A stretch of 64,000 bases of DNA from Phytophthora colocasiae (lineage: Eukaryota; Oomycota; Peronosporomycetes; Peronosporales; Peronosporaceae), in NCBI GenBank assembly GCA_018806915.1, contig JAGKQI010000105.1, positions 1,984,001-2,048,000 on the forward strand, read 5' to 3'. Below, in pieces: positions 1 through 9,621 of the stretch (position 1 is its first letter; every line of letters starts with the position of its first letter). The translations under genes were made by a program, and so were the position numbers. The notes under the pieces are model-generated. The model worked only from the letters and a program-made list of their open reading frames with translations, was not told the DNA's origin and did not search any database.

Positions 1-894
1 AGAGTGACGCTTGGGCAATGAACGCATACTCCGTCGCTGCATGTAACGATGCAGCCATCCGTTAGAAGCCTTGAAGTCTGTGAGCGACATGATCACTTCA
101 TCCGACAGTTCACTGCTGTAATCTGCCAATATCTTGTTGCGGAACTCCATGGCCTTCGACTGGAGCAGCTCACCGGTGACTTTCAAAGTTGGAGCGTCCA
201 ACTCAACCTGCATCTGCCACTTGTACAGCATATCTTCAATCACACTGAGCTTATGCTGGTACTGCAACACCTTTCGGCTGCTCGTAGCGCTCTCCACAAG
301 TGCTTGAGCTGAAATAGCAGCGCGTTCCTTCACCATTTTGGTTACAGCTGTGCGTGAGACGCCGAACTTCTCGGCTGCAGCTCCTTGAGAGCCTCCTTGA
401 TCCACAAAAGCCAAGATCTCCATCTTCTCCAGGTTTGTTTTACGTACACGTCGTCCTTTACGAGGTTTAGGGGCAGAAGGCTGGACCGGAAGCTGTTCAG
501 GAATTTGCTGAAGCTGCTCTTGGATCTGTTCCGATGCTGCAACGGCAGCATTGAGTCCTGCAGCTTCTTCGGAAGTGATTACCATGTTCATAGACTGCGT
601 AGCTTCGTTAAGAACAGCGGCAGACACTTCAGCCGCTTGAATTACGTCTGTAGATGGGATCACGCCTGCTTTAGACTCAGAAATCACAGTTAACTCATCT
701 GATTCCGTCTCCATCGTCTTGGACTTGCTCTTACGCAGCTTCTTGGCATCGATAGACGACAGTGCGTCATCCTGGCCGCGTTTACCTAGAGAGGAAGGAG
801 ATCCAGCCACTGGGTCCATCTGAGAGTCGCTCTCTGTCTCGGAAGAGGAGCGCAAAGTCGCTGATTCCTTCCGCGCTCGCTTGGTCGTCTCCAT
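1..894 (-). CDS. CENP-B/Tigger-like DNA-binding protein, partial (3' end outside window)
   Basis: The minus frame opens at the ATG at 894 and runs without a stop for 298 codons to the window edge, so the C-terminus is missing. The first ~130 residues are a low-complexity, Ser/Thr- and Lys-rich stretch with basic clusters (KKLRKSK, KPRKGRRVRK) that could serve nuclear import. Next comes a psq/HTH-like helix-turn-helix (VDQGGSQGAAAEKFGVSRTA), then a second HTH of CENP-B/Tc5 type ending in NGWLHRYMQRR, close to the family's W-L-x-R-F signature. That pair of domains is known from pogo/Tigger transposases and from CENP-B-like proteins derived from them. Whether a DDE catalytic domain follows cannot be seen. 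Only 129 bp separate its start from the divergent topoisomerase gene, which suggests a shared promoter and a settled host gene rather than a fresh transposon. That last point is inference. Confidence 0.7.
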   Translation of the reverse strand, partial: METTKRARKESATLRSSSETESDSQMDPVAGSPSSLGKRGQDDALSSIDAKKLRKSKSKTMETESDELTVISESKAGVIPSTDVIQAAEVSAAVLNEATQSMNMVITSEEAAGLNAAVAASEQIQEQLQQIPEQLPVQPSAPKPRKGRRVRKTNLEKMEILAFVDQGGSQGAAAEKFGVSRTAVTKMVKERAAISAQALVESATSSRKVLQYQHKLSVIEDMLYKWQMQVELDAPTLKVTGELLQSKAMEFRNKILADYSSELSDEVIMSLTDFKASNGWLHRYMQRRSMRSLPKRHS

Positions 895-1023
895 TGCGCA
901 ATTGGAAGTGATTGGTCGGGGGAGCGAGAACAGTGACATCTCTGTAAAAGAACAGATGAGATCCTGCGATTTGATTGGCGGTAAATATGAGCAGTCTTTC
1001 ATCCACACAGTTGGGGCTCAATA
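895..1023. promoter_or_regulatory. Short divergent intergenic promoter region
   Basis: These 129 bp lie between the divergent start codons of the CENP-B-like gene and the topoisomerase II gene. No element was recognised with confidence, but the region must carry the 5' ends of both transcripts unless one gene has an upstream exon elsewhere. Confidence 0.35.
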
Positions 1024-4000
1024 ATGTGGCGTTGCGGAGCTGGTCGGCGTCGTGCTTTACATGGCGTCGCCAGCACGACACGAGCATCTTCAACTGCTTG
1101 TACAAAAAAGACGGCAATTAATATTCTACATGCTACTGTCCAGTGTAATTCCGGTCTCCAGAGGACGTCTGTGGGCTACGCTACATCGAAATGTTCACGT
1201 GGTGTTGTATCATTGCTATCGTCTGCTTCTAGGTCTGCTGCTCGGGGTTTTAGCAGTGAGCCGAAGCGGCCGTTGCTGTTAAAACGCCAAAATGGTTCTT
1301 CTGCTCTCTCCATATTGTCCATATCCGACAAACGCGGCTTCAGTAGCGTTGAAAGTATCTACCAGAAGAAGACACCATTGGAGCACGTTCTGCTGCGTCC
1401 AGGCATGTACATTGGATCAGTGGAGGCCACGAAGGACACAATGTGGATGGTTCCATCTGAATCTGTAGCTAAAGAGGACGTCGAAGGGCTCCGGATGAAG
1501 CAACAAGCAGTTGAGTATGTCCCTGCCCTCTACAAGATCTTTGACGAGATCATTGTTAATGCAGTGGATAACAAGGTCCGCGACCCTAATATGAGGCATC
1601 TGGACGTCGTTATTGAGCCTGGTACTAAAGCTAACGGATACAGACCGTGGATATCGGTCTACAACGACGGAAAAGGAATCCCAGTCAAGTTCCACAAGAC
1701 GGAGAAGGTCTACGTGCCTGAGTTAGTGCTTGGCCATCTACTTACAGGATCGAACTTCGATGATACAGCGGCGAGATTGACGGGTGGAAGACACGGATAC
1801 GGCGCCAAGTTGACGAATATATTCAGTAAGGAGTTCGTGGTGGAGACGGGCGATTCGTCCATGGGTTTACGATATAAACAGGTCTGGCACAATAATATGC
1901 GCACTCGTGGCGAGCCGGAAATCACTGAGTTTACAGGTAAAGAGGCCAGGGATTTCACTAAAGTATCTTTCTGTCCTGATCTGGAGAAATTCGAGATGGA
2001 GAAGCTGACTGCCAGTATGGCTCGGGTACTGAAGAAACGCGTATACGATGTGGCTGGCTGTTTGTCGGACGTGGAAGTCACTTTAAATGGGGAGAAGGTG
2101 CCGATTTCTGGCTTTGAGTCGTATATCCAGGCTTTCAGCCACTCTACGACTACCGTTCCAACTTCAAAGACTACTAAAGGCAGTGATGACTCCGCTTCAG
2201 GCTCCAGTTACATCTATTCGCGCGTGAATAAGCGCTGGGAGATCGGTGTGTTGCCTTCAGACGTAGGTTTTGTCCAAGTGAGCTTTGTCAATGGAATGTC
2301 CGCGTTGCGTGGTGGCTCTCACGTTGGCTACATCAGCGACCAGATCTGCCGCCGAGTTGCTGAGCACGTGAACAAAAAGTACCCTGAGCTCTCGGTTAGC
2401 ACAGCTCAAGTGAAACCTCACATGGCTGTCTTCATTAACTGTCAGATCGAGAACCCGACGTTTGACTCGCAGATGAAGGAGTACATGTCGTCGCGCCCGC
2501 CAACGTACGGATCCACGTGCATTTTATCCGAAAGACTCTTGAAACTCATCGTGTCAGACTCTGCGATTGTGGAGCGCGTTGTCCAGAGTGCACGGGCCCG
2601 TCAACGTGCTGCTTTACTCAAGAAGGTCTCTTCTACACGTGCGAAGAGTACATCGGTGAATGTGCCTAAGCTCGAGGATGCGAATCTCGCTGGCGGCCCG
2701 CGCTCCAATGAGTGCTCCTTGATTCTGACGGAAGGAGATTCAGCGAAAGCCCTGGCAGTGGCTGGTCTTGCAGTCGTTGGACGGGACCAGTACGGCGTCT
2801 TCCCACTCCGAGGCAAACTACTCAATGTACGCGACGCAACAGTAGCGCAACTCGGCAAGAACGCAGAGTTTGCGCATCTGTGTACGATCCTTGGACTACG
2901 TATGGACGAACACTATGGTACGGTGGAAACGCGTCAGAAACTGCGTTATGGCCGTGTGATTGCGATGACGGATCAGGATCACGATGGCTCGCACATTAAA
3001 GGTTTGCTGTTCAACTTGTTTCACACGTTCTGGCCGGAATTGCTGAAGGAAGGAGGCTTTATTAGCGAGTTTATCACCCCCATCATCAAGGTGAGTCCTA
3101 CATCCAAGCGTGTAGGTACTGAACGCGGCCTGGAAACACGTCGATTCTTCAGTCTGCCCGAATATTTCGAGTGGAAAGCGGCGTTGGATCCTACTGATCT
3201 CAAATATTACGCCATCAAGTACTACAAGGGACTGGGAACAAGTACAAGTGCTGAAGGACGCGAATACTTCAGTGACTTGGACAACCATCTCGTGGACTTT
3301 CACTGGGGCGGAGACAGCGATGGAGACGCCTTGGATAAAGTCTTCAGTAAAGCTCGAGCTGCAGATCGCAAGAAGTGGCTGCTAAACGAGTACTCTCCCG
3401 ACTCATTTCTTGATACCAGCTCGGGCACCGTCACGTACCGGGATTTTGTGAATCGAGAGCTCATCCAGTTCTCTCACGCAGACAACCAGCGATCATTGCC
3501 TTCGGTGGTCGATGGACTTAAGATCTCGCAGCGGAAGGTGCTTTTTGCCTGTTTGAAGCGGAAATTGACGAGTGAAGTGAAGGTAGCGCAACTGGCTGGC
3601 TACTGCAGTGAACACACGGCGTATCATCACGGTGAAGCTTCTCTACACTCAACGATTGTCAATATGGCCCAGGACTTTGTAGGATCCAACAACCTCCCGC
3701 TTTTGTATCCGTCCGGGCAGTTTGGCACCCGGTTACAAGGTGGAAAAGATGCTGCAAGTCCTCGTTATATCTTCACGCTACTTCAGAAGTACACTCGACT
3801 GGTATTCCCTGAAGAGGATGATGCGTTGTTACGCTATGCTGATGATGATGGTTTCCCTGTTGAGCCCGTTTACTACGTGCCTATCATCCCGATGCTGTTG
3901 GTGAATGGAGCTGAAGGTATCGGTACTGGTTGGTCTTCCTCCATTCCTTGCCACCACCCAGTGCTGGTGATCGACAACATTCTGAAGCTTCTGGATGCAG

Positions 4001-4923
4001 AGGAAGCGGGCCAAGACCTTGAGAAGGTGGAGCTAGCGCCAATGACGCCGTGGGCTAAGGGTTTCAGCGGTAACATTCGTCAGACTGGTACACACTCGTT
4101 CGTGTCTCGAGGTGACGTGGAACAGGTGAACACATCGACCGTTCGCGTGACGGAGCTACCTGTAGGCAAGTGGGTGGAGGACTACAAAAAGTTTTTATGG
4201 GATCTCGTGGCCAAGAAGGCGATCCGCTCTTTCTCCGAGCACCACTCGGAACGCGACGTTCGCTTCGACATCTCCATGACACGCAACGACCTCGCTCAGT
4301 ACGTGGAGGAGAGCGATACTGGCGATAGTGAAGCGTTGGTGAAACTACTTCGTCTTGAAGCGCCTCTGAGTACCAGCAACATGCACGCGTTTAATGCTGA
4401 CGGACTATTGGTCAAGTACGAAACTAGCGAGGATGTTCTACGTGACTTTTACGAAGTTCGACGTGAACTCTACTCGAAGAGGAAGCAGCACTTGGAGCAG
4501 CATCAGACCAAGGAGGTTCTTCGCTTAAGTAACCGCATCCGGTTCATCCAGGAGGTTTCTTTCGGTAGTCTTCAGAAGATTTTGAAGGAACGGATTCCCA
4601 AGGCTGAACTGGTTCAAATGCTGAAGGAAAACGGATTCGACCCAGCTTCAGCTTTCAAACAGGAGGCGATCGACCATGTTGGAGACCTCGGATTGGCTGC
4701 AGTTGGTCGTGAACAGCAAGAGGAGGGCGAAGACTACGATTATCTGCTGAATACGTCGCTCATGAGCTTCACGAAGGAGTATACGGATCGACTGCAGAAG
4801 GAGCATGACACCAAGCAGGACAAGTTGCAGCAGTTGCAGGCCACGACCCCGGCTCAGCTTTGGCGCAGTGAACTGGAACGACTTCGTGCTGTCCTCGTGC
4901 GTGAAATAGAGTTTCAAGTGTAG
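1024..4923 (+). CDS. DNA topoisomerase II, probably mitochondrial
   Basis: An intronless 1,299-residue type IIA topoisomerase, which passes one DNA duplex through another using ATP. Visible landmarks are the GHKL ATPase N box (EIIVNAVDN, ~residue 176), DGKGIP (~215), the ATP lid GGRHGYGAKL (~253), TOPRIM EGDSAKALA (~569) with the metal-binding DQDHDGSH (~649), and the catalytic tyrosine Tyr915 in DAASPRY. Two features are unusual. The first ~78 residues have many Arg/Ser/Ala and no Asp or Glu until residue 79, ending ARGFSSEP, which looks like a mitochondrial targeting peptide with its processing site. The protein also stops shortly after the C-gate, without the long charged C-terminal domain of nuclear topoisomerase II. 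I infer a mitochondrial enzyme; a nuclear paralogue should exist elsewhere in the genome. The ATG at 1024 is the first in frame and gives the full leader. Confidence 0.93.
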   Translation: MWRCGAGRRRALHGVASTTRASSTACTKKTAINILHATVQCNSGLQRTSVGYATSKCSRGVVSLLSSASRSAARGFSSEPKRPLLLKRQNGSSALSILSISDKRGFSSVESIYQKKTPLEHVLLRPGMYIGSVEATKDTMWMVPSESVAKEDVEGLRMKQQAVEYVPALYKIFDEIIVNAVDNKVRDPNMRHLDVVIEPGTKANGYRPWISVYNDGKGIPVKFHKTEKVYVPELVLGHLLTGSNFDDTAARLTGGRHGYGAKLTNIFSKEFVVETGDSSMGLRYKQVWHNNMRTRGEPEITEFTGKEARDFTKVSFCPDLEKFEMEKLTASMARVLKKRVYDVAGCLSDVEVTLNGEKVPISGFESYIQAFSHSTTTVPTSKTTKGSDDSASGSSYIYSRVNKRWEIGVLPSDVGFVQVSFVNGMSALRGGSHVGYISDQICRRVAEHVNKKYPELSVSTAQVKPHMAVFINCQIENPTFDSQMKEYMSSRPPTYGSTCILSERLLKLIVSDSAIVERVVQSARARQRAALLKKVSSTRAKSTSVNVPKLEDANLAGGPRSNECSLILTEGDSAKALAVAGLAVVGRDQYGVFPLRGKLLNVRDATVAQLGKNAEFAHLCTILGLRMDEHYGTVETRQKLRYGRVIAMTDQDHDGSHIKGLLFNLFHTFWPELLKEGGFISEFITPIIKVSPTSKRVGTERGLETRRFFSLPEYFEWKAALDPTDLKYYAIKYYKGLGTSTSAEGREYFSDLDNHLVDFHWGGDSDGDALDKVFSKARAADRKKWLLNEYSPDSFLDTSSGTVTYRDFVNRELIQFSHADNQRSLPSVVDGLKISQRKVLFACLKRKLTSEVKVAQLAGYCSEHTAYHHGEASLHSTIVNMAQDFVGSNNLPLLYPSGQFGTRLQGGKDAASPRYIFTLLQKYTRLVFPEEDDALLRYADDDGFPVEPVYYVPIIPMLLVNGAEGIGTGWSSSIPCHHPVLVIDNILKLLDAEEAGQDLEKVELAPMTPWAKGFSGNIRQTGTHSFVSRGDVEQVNTSTVRVTELPVGKWVEDYKKFLWDLVAKKAIRSFSEHHSERDVRFDISMTRNDLAQYVEESDTGDSEALVKLLRLEAPLSTSNMHAFNADGLLVKYETSEDVLRDFYEVRRELYSKRKQHLEQHQTKEVLRLSNRIRFIQEVSFGSLQKILKERIPKAELVQMLKENGFDPASAFKQEAIDHVGDLGLAAVGREQQEEGEDYDYLLNTSLMSFTKEYTDRLQKEHDTKQDKLQQLQATTPAQLWRSELERLRAVLVREIEFQV

Positions 4924-5319
4924 ATAGGTGATAGAAAGAAGAAATAGAGTCCATGTAGACGCTGGAGGACACTTTGAAGTGTCCATCTGAGCTCTTGACA
5001 TATGGTTCGCTGAAATTTATAATTTTGTTTTCAACCAATAAGAATTCAGTCAATCGAGGGGGAGCATTTCCAAGCGAGAACTCAGCGAAGCACCGCGGAC
5101 TGAATAGGTAAGATCACATCACCTTATTGCGCTCACTACTTGGGTTTGCAGCAAGCCAGTACCACCCTACGCTACATCATCATGTGCAGCAGTGTCTGGT
5201 CTCTTCAATGAGACCTTACACGCCTTTAAACGCCGCCTACAAGACACATAAACTAACTTTTTTTTCCGACGGCGTTTCTTTCTGTGAATTTTACTACAGC
5301 GAGTGACGCGTTTGGAGCC
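4924..5319. other. Intergenic, no gene seen
   Basis: These 396 bp between the topoisomerase stop and the UEV start hold no convincing ORF, RNA gene or repeat. The region presumably carries the 3' UTR of one gene and the promoter of the next. Confidence 0.5.
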
Positions 5320-5922
5320 ATGGCGAAGCATGGTGCAGAGGTGGTGATCGGTGCGTTAAGACCTGAAGAGCAGGAGTTTGCAATGGTTTTAATTTTCGAT
5401 TAAAATGGAGAAAACTGACGGTTTTTGGTGCTTAAAACTAGTTCCCCGTAACTTTAAGCTGTTGGAGGAGCTGGAGAACAGCGAGAAGGGCCATGGCGAC
5501 ATGAGCATCTCGTACGGATTAGAGCAAGCAGACGACATTTTCCTCACAAACTGGATCGGCACCATCCTTGGCCCTGCTGGCGTATGTTTATCCTTTCATA
5601 TTTGAAGGTGTTGAAGTGGAAATTAATCTTTTTTCTGGTGGTGACTATACTACAGACATGCCATGACGGACGCATCTACAGCCTGAGAATCCACTGCAGC
5701 GACCAGTACCCCCATATCCCGCCCGAGGTGCACTTCACGAGCCGCATCAACATGAGCTGCGTGGACCCCCAGTCGGGCCGCGTGGATCCGCGACGACTGG
5801 CTGCACTGGGCAGCTGGCACCGCAACAATGGCATTGAGAACGTGCTGGTGGCAATTCGTGCTGAGATGGCGTCGCCAACTAACCGACGTCTGCCCCAGCC
5901 GCCTGAGGGCACCAACTTTTAG
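5320..5922 (+). CDS. Ubiquitin-conjugating enzyme variant, Mms2/UEV1 type
   Basis: Three exons, 5320-5350, 5442-5581 and 5656-5922, join in phase (GTGCGT..TAG and GTATGT..CAG introns) to give 145 residues, the same length as human UBE2V2. Characteristic Mms2 stretches are [38 protein letters not shown] and the C-terminal [12 protein letters not shown] proteins keep the E2 fold but lack the active-site cysteine. They pair with Ubc13 to build Lys63-linked ubiquitin chains used in post-replication DNA repair and signalling. The region where an E2 would carry its catalytic cysteine has none, as expected for a UEV. The first exon codes for only ten full codons. Start choice is supported by the perfect length match. 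Confidence 0.9.
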
Positions 5923-6107
5923 AAGAGTGTCGCTGGATGAGGGACGAGGCTCAGGAGATCTGGAGAGAGACAAGCAGGAGAGAAAGTGGAGCGTGCAGCT
6001 TCTCCTGTTACTTCAAGTAAAGCCAAATGCATGATAGTACTGCATATTTGATGGGGTTGTAGGTCGCTTTGACTTGATGTGACAGCGTTTTCTATTGCTA
6101 AATACTT

Positions 6108-7583
6108 CTAACTATACGGACGGCGAGCTCGGAAGCGGGTTTTGGGGGTGGAGAAGGCCATCGGTGGGTCCTCTTTCTGAGGTTCTTCTTCAGACAGATC
6201 GTCTTCTTCTTCGTACATGTACGTTTCTTCGTAGTTGACTAGTGGCTGGTAGTAGGGACGCTGCCAACGAGCTTTTACTTGCACAATCGGGGACCGGAGC
6301 ACGTGCAGCACTGTGACAACAGCACGTAAGAAATCCACACCTGAGGCCACGGTGAAGAGCGGCACGAGCAGGTATCCGATAGATTTCCACATCGTTGAAG
6401 GTTGGCTGAACGGGAGCAGGAGCAACAAATGGAGCAACAACTCGCGACCAATTCCACACACGCCAATGACTCCTCTGGATTGATGATCTATTCGTGCAAA
6501 CCGCTTTAGCAATGGGTGCCAGTCGTGTCGAGTCTCGAGGAACTGCACGTGCACTGCAGCAGCGTTGATACAACTGACAATTAGATCAAACGTGGCCATG
6601 TACTGGAACGAGTCGTTCAGCGCCGGGTAGAGTCTCAGCAGGGAAAAATACAGCACTAGTACCCGCAGCTGATCCAATACCACCGCAGTGAAGCTTGCAA
6701 TGGTGACGAGAAGACCGCTCTTGATGCTCAGCATGAGTCTCCGTGCGATGACGTCGCACGCTAGCATCATGAGCAGCAAAGTCGTCACTTTGGAACGTAA
6801 TTTCAGGCTCAATCCATTCTTGGTCACCGGTTGAAAGATGCACAGCATGAGGTAAATCATCACAGCTCGAAACGATTCCACTAGTGGCACCAACAACAGC
6901 GCCAGGAAGTGTCCCAACAGCGATTTGTCGGACACCACGCCCCAGTACCTCGAAAATACGTAAATCTCCCGTCGATTCGGCGGTGGAGACGTGATTTTCC
7001 CGCTTTCTGGAGTTGGTCGTGATGTCCGTTTCTCAAATTCCGGAGGTGACAGACAGCCAACGCAAAATTGAGTGTCAATGTCGCTTCGAACTGTCCTGGA
7101 GTGTGCTGACTTGCAATGTAGCACCCGAAACTCCTTCCCACCGTCTGCATTCACTCGAATAGAAGCTACCTCAACCAATAATGGGTCTATCAGCAGCACC
7201 TCATTGTCTTTGGAAGAGAAAAACGGTTCATGTCGTAGAGAACCGTCGACATTGGTCCAGAAGAGATAAGGCTGCAGTAAATTGTCCTCGTCGAGCTTGA
7301 GACCTCCAGGAGAACACCATACTGTAACTTCATCACCCGGTAATAGCGTATATCTGAACGGGAACTGGAAGACGTCGCTTGTGCCGCTGCATCTTAACGT
7401 ATAGCCTGTAAGGTCCACACACTGTTCCGACGGATTGGACACTACAACCCATTGCTTAACTGCATCTGCACGAGAGACATAGAGCTGCTGCATGACAATC
7501 TTATGACATATTTGCATACTCGCGCGCGCTACTTGCCGGTCTAATTTGCCCAGGGGCAGACGCCGCAGCAGCGGGTAGCTCAT
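6108..7583 (-). CDS. Lamin-tail-domain protein with a multi-pass membrane region resembling a dead CDP-alcohol phosphotransferase
   Basis: A 491-residue single-exon protein. Residues ~30-165 read as a lamin tail domain, an Ig-like fold: VVSNPSEQCVDLTGYTL, FPFRYTLLPGDEVTVW, LFWTNVDGS and NEVLLID are the expected strands. From ~225 to ~450 there are about six hydrophobic segments. Within them A280-R281, an 8-residue gap, G290, then positions 294 and 298 match the spacing of the CDP-alcohol phosphotransferase motif D-x2-D-G-x2-A-R-x8-G-x3-D-x3-D. All four aspartate positions are changed (M273, C276, T294, F298) and the first Gly is D277. The tail is acidic (EEEDDLSEEE). If the match is real this is a pseudoenzyme membrane anchor with a lamin-type head, perhaps at the nuclear envelope. 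The lamin tail is well supported; the enzyme relationship is inference. Confidence 0.75.
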   Translation of the reverse strand: MSYPLLRRLPLGKLDRQVARASMQICHKIVMQQLYVSRADAVKQWVVVSNPSEQCVDLTGYTLRCSGTSDVFQFPFRYTLLPGDEVTVWCSPGGLKLDEDNLLQPYLFWTNVDGSLRHEPFFSSKDNEVLLIDPLLVEVASIRVNADGGKEFRVLHCKSAHSRTVRSDIDTQFCVGCLSPPEFEKRTSRPTPESGKITSPPPNRREIYVFSRYWGVVSDKSLLGHFLALLLVPLVESFRAVMIYLMLCIFQPVTKNGLSLKLRSKVTTLLLMMLACDVIARRLMLSIKSGLLVTIASFTAVVLDQLRVLVLYFSLLRLYPALNDSFQYMATFDLIVSCINAAAVHVQFLETRHDWHPLLKRFARIDHQSRGVIGVCGIGRELLLHLLLLLPFSQPSTMWKSIGYLLVPLFTVASGVDFLRAVVTVLHVLRSPIVQVKARWQRPYYQPLVNYEETYMYEEEDDLSEEEPQKEDPPMAFSTPKTRFRARRPYS

Positions 7584-7811
7584 CGTCGAAAAAATACAAC
7601 AAAGTGGCGGTAATTATTCTAAACTGAATTTGGATGTTCCCGCCAAAAAACATTTCCTAGGTAAAATCATCGGTATGACAAGACATAGGATATATTGTGT
7701 GAGATACACAGCTTTCGATTTGACTTCCGCTACGTAATCACGTGCGCTATGCAGTGACTGGCAGGCACTATACTGGGCCTTTGACTCACAATAGAAAAAG
7801 AGCTCGTCAAG

Positions 7812-8555
7812 ATGGAGACGATGGATATGGAGGACGGCACGGAAGGGATGCTCACGGACGTGGGTTTCATGTTTGATGCCTGTTTGGAGAAGGTCACGTG
7901 TCGTTATGACTATGGAGCCAATGGGGACGTGTCAGTGCTACTCACATATGCCAAAGAGGAGCCGGGAGCGCTGCAGTCCGGCCACTACGTGTGGCCTGCA
8001 GCCCCTGCACTATGCGAATACCTGACCAAATACCGTGACACCATTCCTAAAGGAAACGTCGTGGAATTAGGCGCCGGTTGTGGCCTTACGGGACTGGCTG
8101 TAGCCCAATTGCGGCCAGACGCAACTGTGATCTTCACGGATCATGATCCTGGTGTTCTTAAGGTTATTGAGCACAATGCTGCTCAGCAGGAACGACCACA
8201 AGCCACGTGCCTTACGCAGTGTTTGCGTTGGGGACCAGACGGAGCGAAGGAGATTGAAGCATTGGAGAAACTCCAGGCCGGACCGGAAGGAGCTAACGGT
8301 GCTACTGAGTTGATTGTCGGCTCGGACGTCATTTATGCCCGTGAGGTGGTGCCTCTACTCTTCTGGACAGTGGACAGGTTGCTGTCGTCCGGTGGTGTGT
8401 TCCTCATGTGCTCAAGCTTCTGCTACGATGAAGAAACAGAGAGGGAGATCGACGTGCAGAGCGCCAAGTACGGGCTCAAGAGGGAGATCATCGAGTGCTC
8501 GCTGAACGAAGCAGGAACCCGGATCCAGAGCTTTAAGCGGACAGCGACCAGGTAG
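7812..8555 (+). CDS. METTL21-like protein methyltransferase (Methyltransf_16 family)
   Basis: A 247-residue single-exon Rossmann-fold S-adenosylmethionine-dependent methyltransferase. The SAM-binding loop VVELGAGCGLTGLA (~residue 84) is followed by an acidic strand end, FTDHD, that would hold the ribose hydroxyls. IVGSDVIYA corresponds to the D-V-x-Y motif of the seven-beta-strand lysine methyltransferases such as METTL21 and EEF2KMT. The segment GHYVWPAAPALCEYL upstream is typical of the family, W-P being the usual pair before the substrate channel. The protein substrate cannot be told from sequence. The ATG at 7812 is the first in frame and length is normal for the family. Confidence 0.85.
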   Translation: METMDMEDGTEGMLTDVGFMFDACLEKVTCRYDYGANGDVSVLLTYAKEEPGALQSGHYVWPAAPALCEYLTKYRDTIPKGNVVELGAGCGLTGLAVAQLRPDATVIFTDHDPGVLKVIEHNAAQQERPQATCLTQCLRWGPDGAKEIEALEKLQAGPEGANGATELIVGSDVIYAREVVPLLFWTVDRLLSSGGVFLMCSSFCYDEETEREIDVQSAKYGLKREIIECSLNEAGTRIQSFKRTATR

Positions 8556-8789
8556 ACAGATACTTGGTCTCTATTGATAACCCAATGGCCTGTCCTGACC
8601 TGCTGCCGATGCTGTATATGACGCGCTGCCAGATAAGAGAAGGGAGCGGCTCGCTGCCGGCGCTAGACAAGAGAGAGGATCGCATTGCCGGGAGGATTCA
8701 CTCAGGACAGCCAGGGAACGAGACGATCGATATTCACAACGCAGAACTCAAAACCATCAATGCAACACGCTTCTATCATTTTTTTCCAT

Positions 8790-9476
8790 CTATTTATCCG
8801 TCGCGAAGGCGAACAGTTTGTGTTGGACAATATACTCGAGTACTGCCGGATCTAGATGCATTGTCAGCTCAGTGAGGTCTGCGGTAGCTCGTACCTTCGT
8901 GGACGACACGTCACTAAGCTCCGGCACGTTCATGTACCGCACCCGATCCCCATCCGCTTGTTGATCCCTCCAGGGCGAATCGATCCCTTTGCGATCCACC
9001 ACCAACAGCTTGACCAGTTGCATCAGCTCATCTCCACGCTTCCATTTACCAGCCAATAGATCTGCGTACGTGTCACCTCCTAGCAGCATCGTGAAGTTCG
9101 TGTCCGGGTGTTTGTTCAGTAGGTAATGTATCAGGTCGATACTACCGAGTCGGAGCTGTTCCGGAGCGTCACTCTTGGCAGATTCATACTGGAACATCTC
9201 ACGCTCCTCCTCCACCACTTTAAGCTGCGCACCGGTGTCATTTTCACGCTGAAGAGTCTCTAAAGCCAAGCGACACATCTCCAAGCGATGCTCGAACGGA
9301 GCGAGCTGTCTCTTGCTCGAGTAAATGTGCTGGTACACTGGTAACAACCAAATCTCGTCGTACATGGGTCTGCAGTGCTTCACGACTCCCATGTGGCCGC
9401 TTAAGCCCGTCGGGGGGTTGGCCGACAGCCCAAACAGCAGCACCTCTCGCGGCATGGTCAATAGTGCTCGTCGCAT
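8790..9476 (-). CDS. Nicotinate/nicotinamide mononucleotide adenylyltransferase-like protein
   Basis: About 222-229 residues depending on start. The N-terminal strand VLLFGLSANPPTGLSGHMG has the nucleotidyltransferase arrangement N-P-x-T...G-H seen in NadD/NMNAT enzymes, which join NMN or NaMN to ATP to make NAD precursors. The C-terminal SSTKVRA matches the family's second ATP-binding motif (I-S-S-T-x-I-R), and MLLGGDTYADLLAGKWK fits the substrate-binding strand with the conserved Trp. The frame is open upstream to 9803 but runs into the divergent deacylase gene. The likely starts are the ATGs at 9476 or 9455, the second beginning just before the core fold. It is divergent from the DTD gene with ~145 bp between. 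Which mononucleotide it prefers is not visible. Confidence 0.82.
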   Translation of the reverse strand: MRRALLTMPREVLLFGLSANPPTGLSGHMGVVKHCRPMYDEIWLLPVYQHIYSSKRQLAPFEHRLEMCRLALETLQRENDTGAQLKVVEEEREMFQYESAKSDAPEQLRLGSIDLIHYLLNKHPDTNFTMLLGGDTYADLLAGKWKRGDELMQLVKLLVVDRKGIDSPWRDQQADGDRVRYMNVPELSDVSSTKVRATADLTELTMHLDPAVLEYIVQHKLFAFATDK

Positions 9477-9621
9477 TGATAACGAGGGGACAGCTTTTGT
9501 TATTGGATGTAATTGAGTGTTTTGACGATTACCGATTGGAAGAAATTTGTAAAGAAATACGTGATTGGTTGAAATAAATGGATTAGTGACGTCAGTTTTT
9601 GGTTTAGAGCTCCTGGACAAC

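Noticed and set aside
782..1117. Minus ORF across the topoisomerase start
   Set aside because: It overlaps both divergent start codons in a frame different from the CENP-B-like gene and has no domain. A shadow.
2896..3303. 135-codon minus ORF within topoisomerase II
   Set aside because: Antisense shadow of the TOPRIM region.
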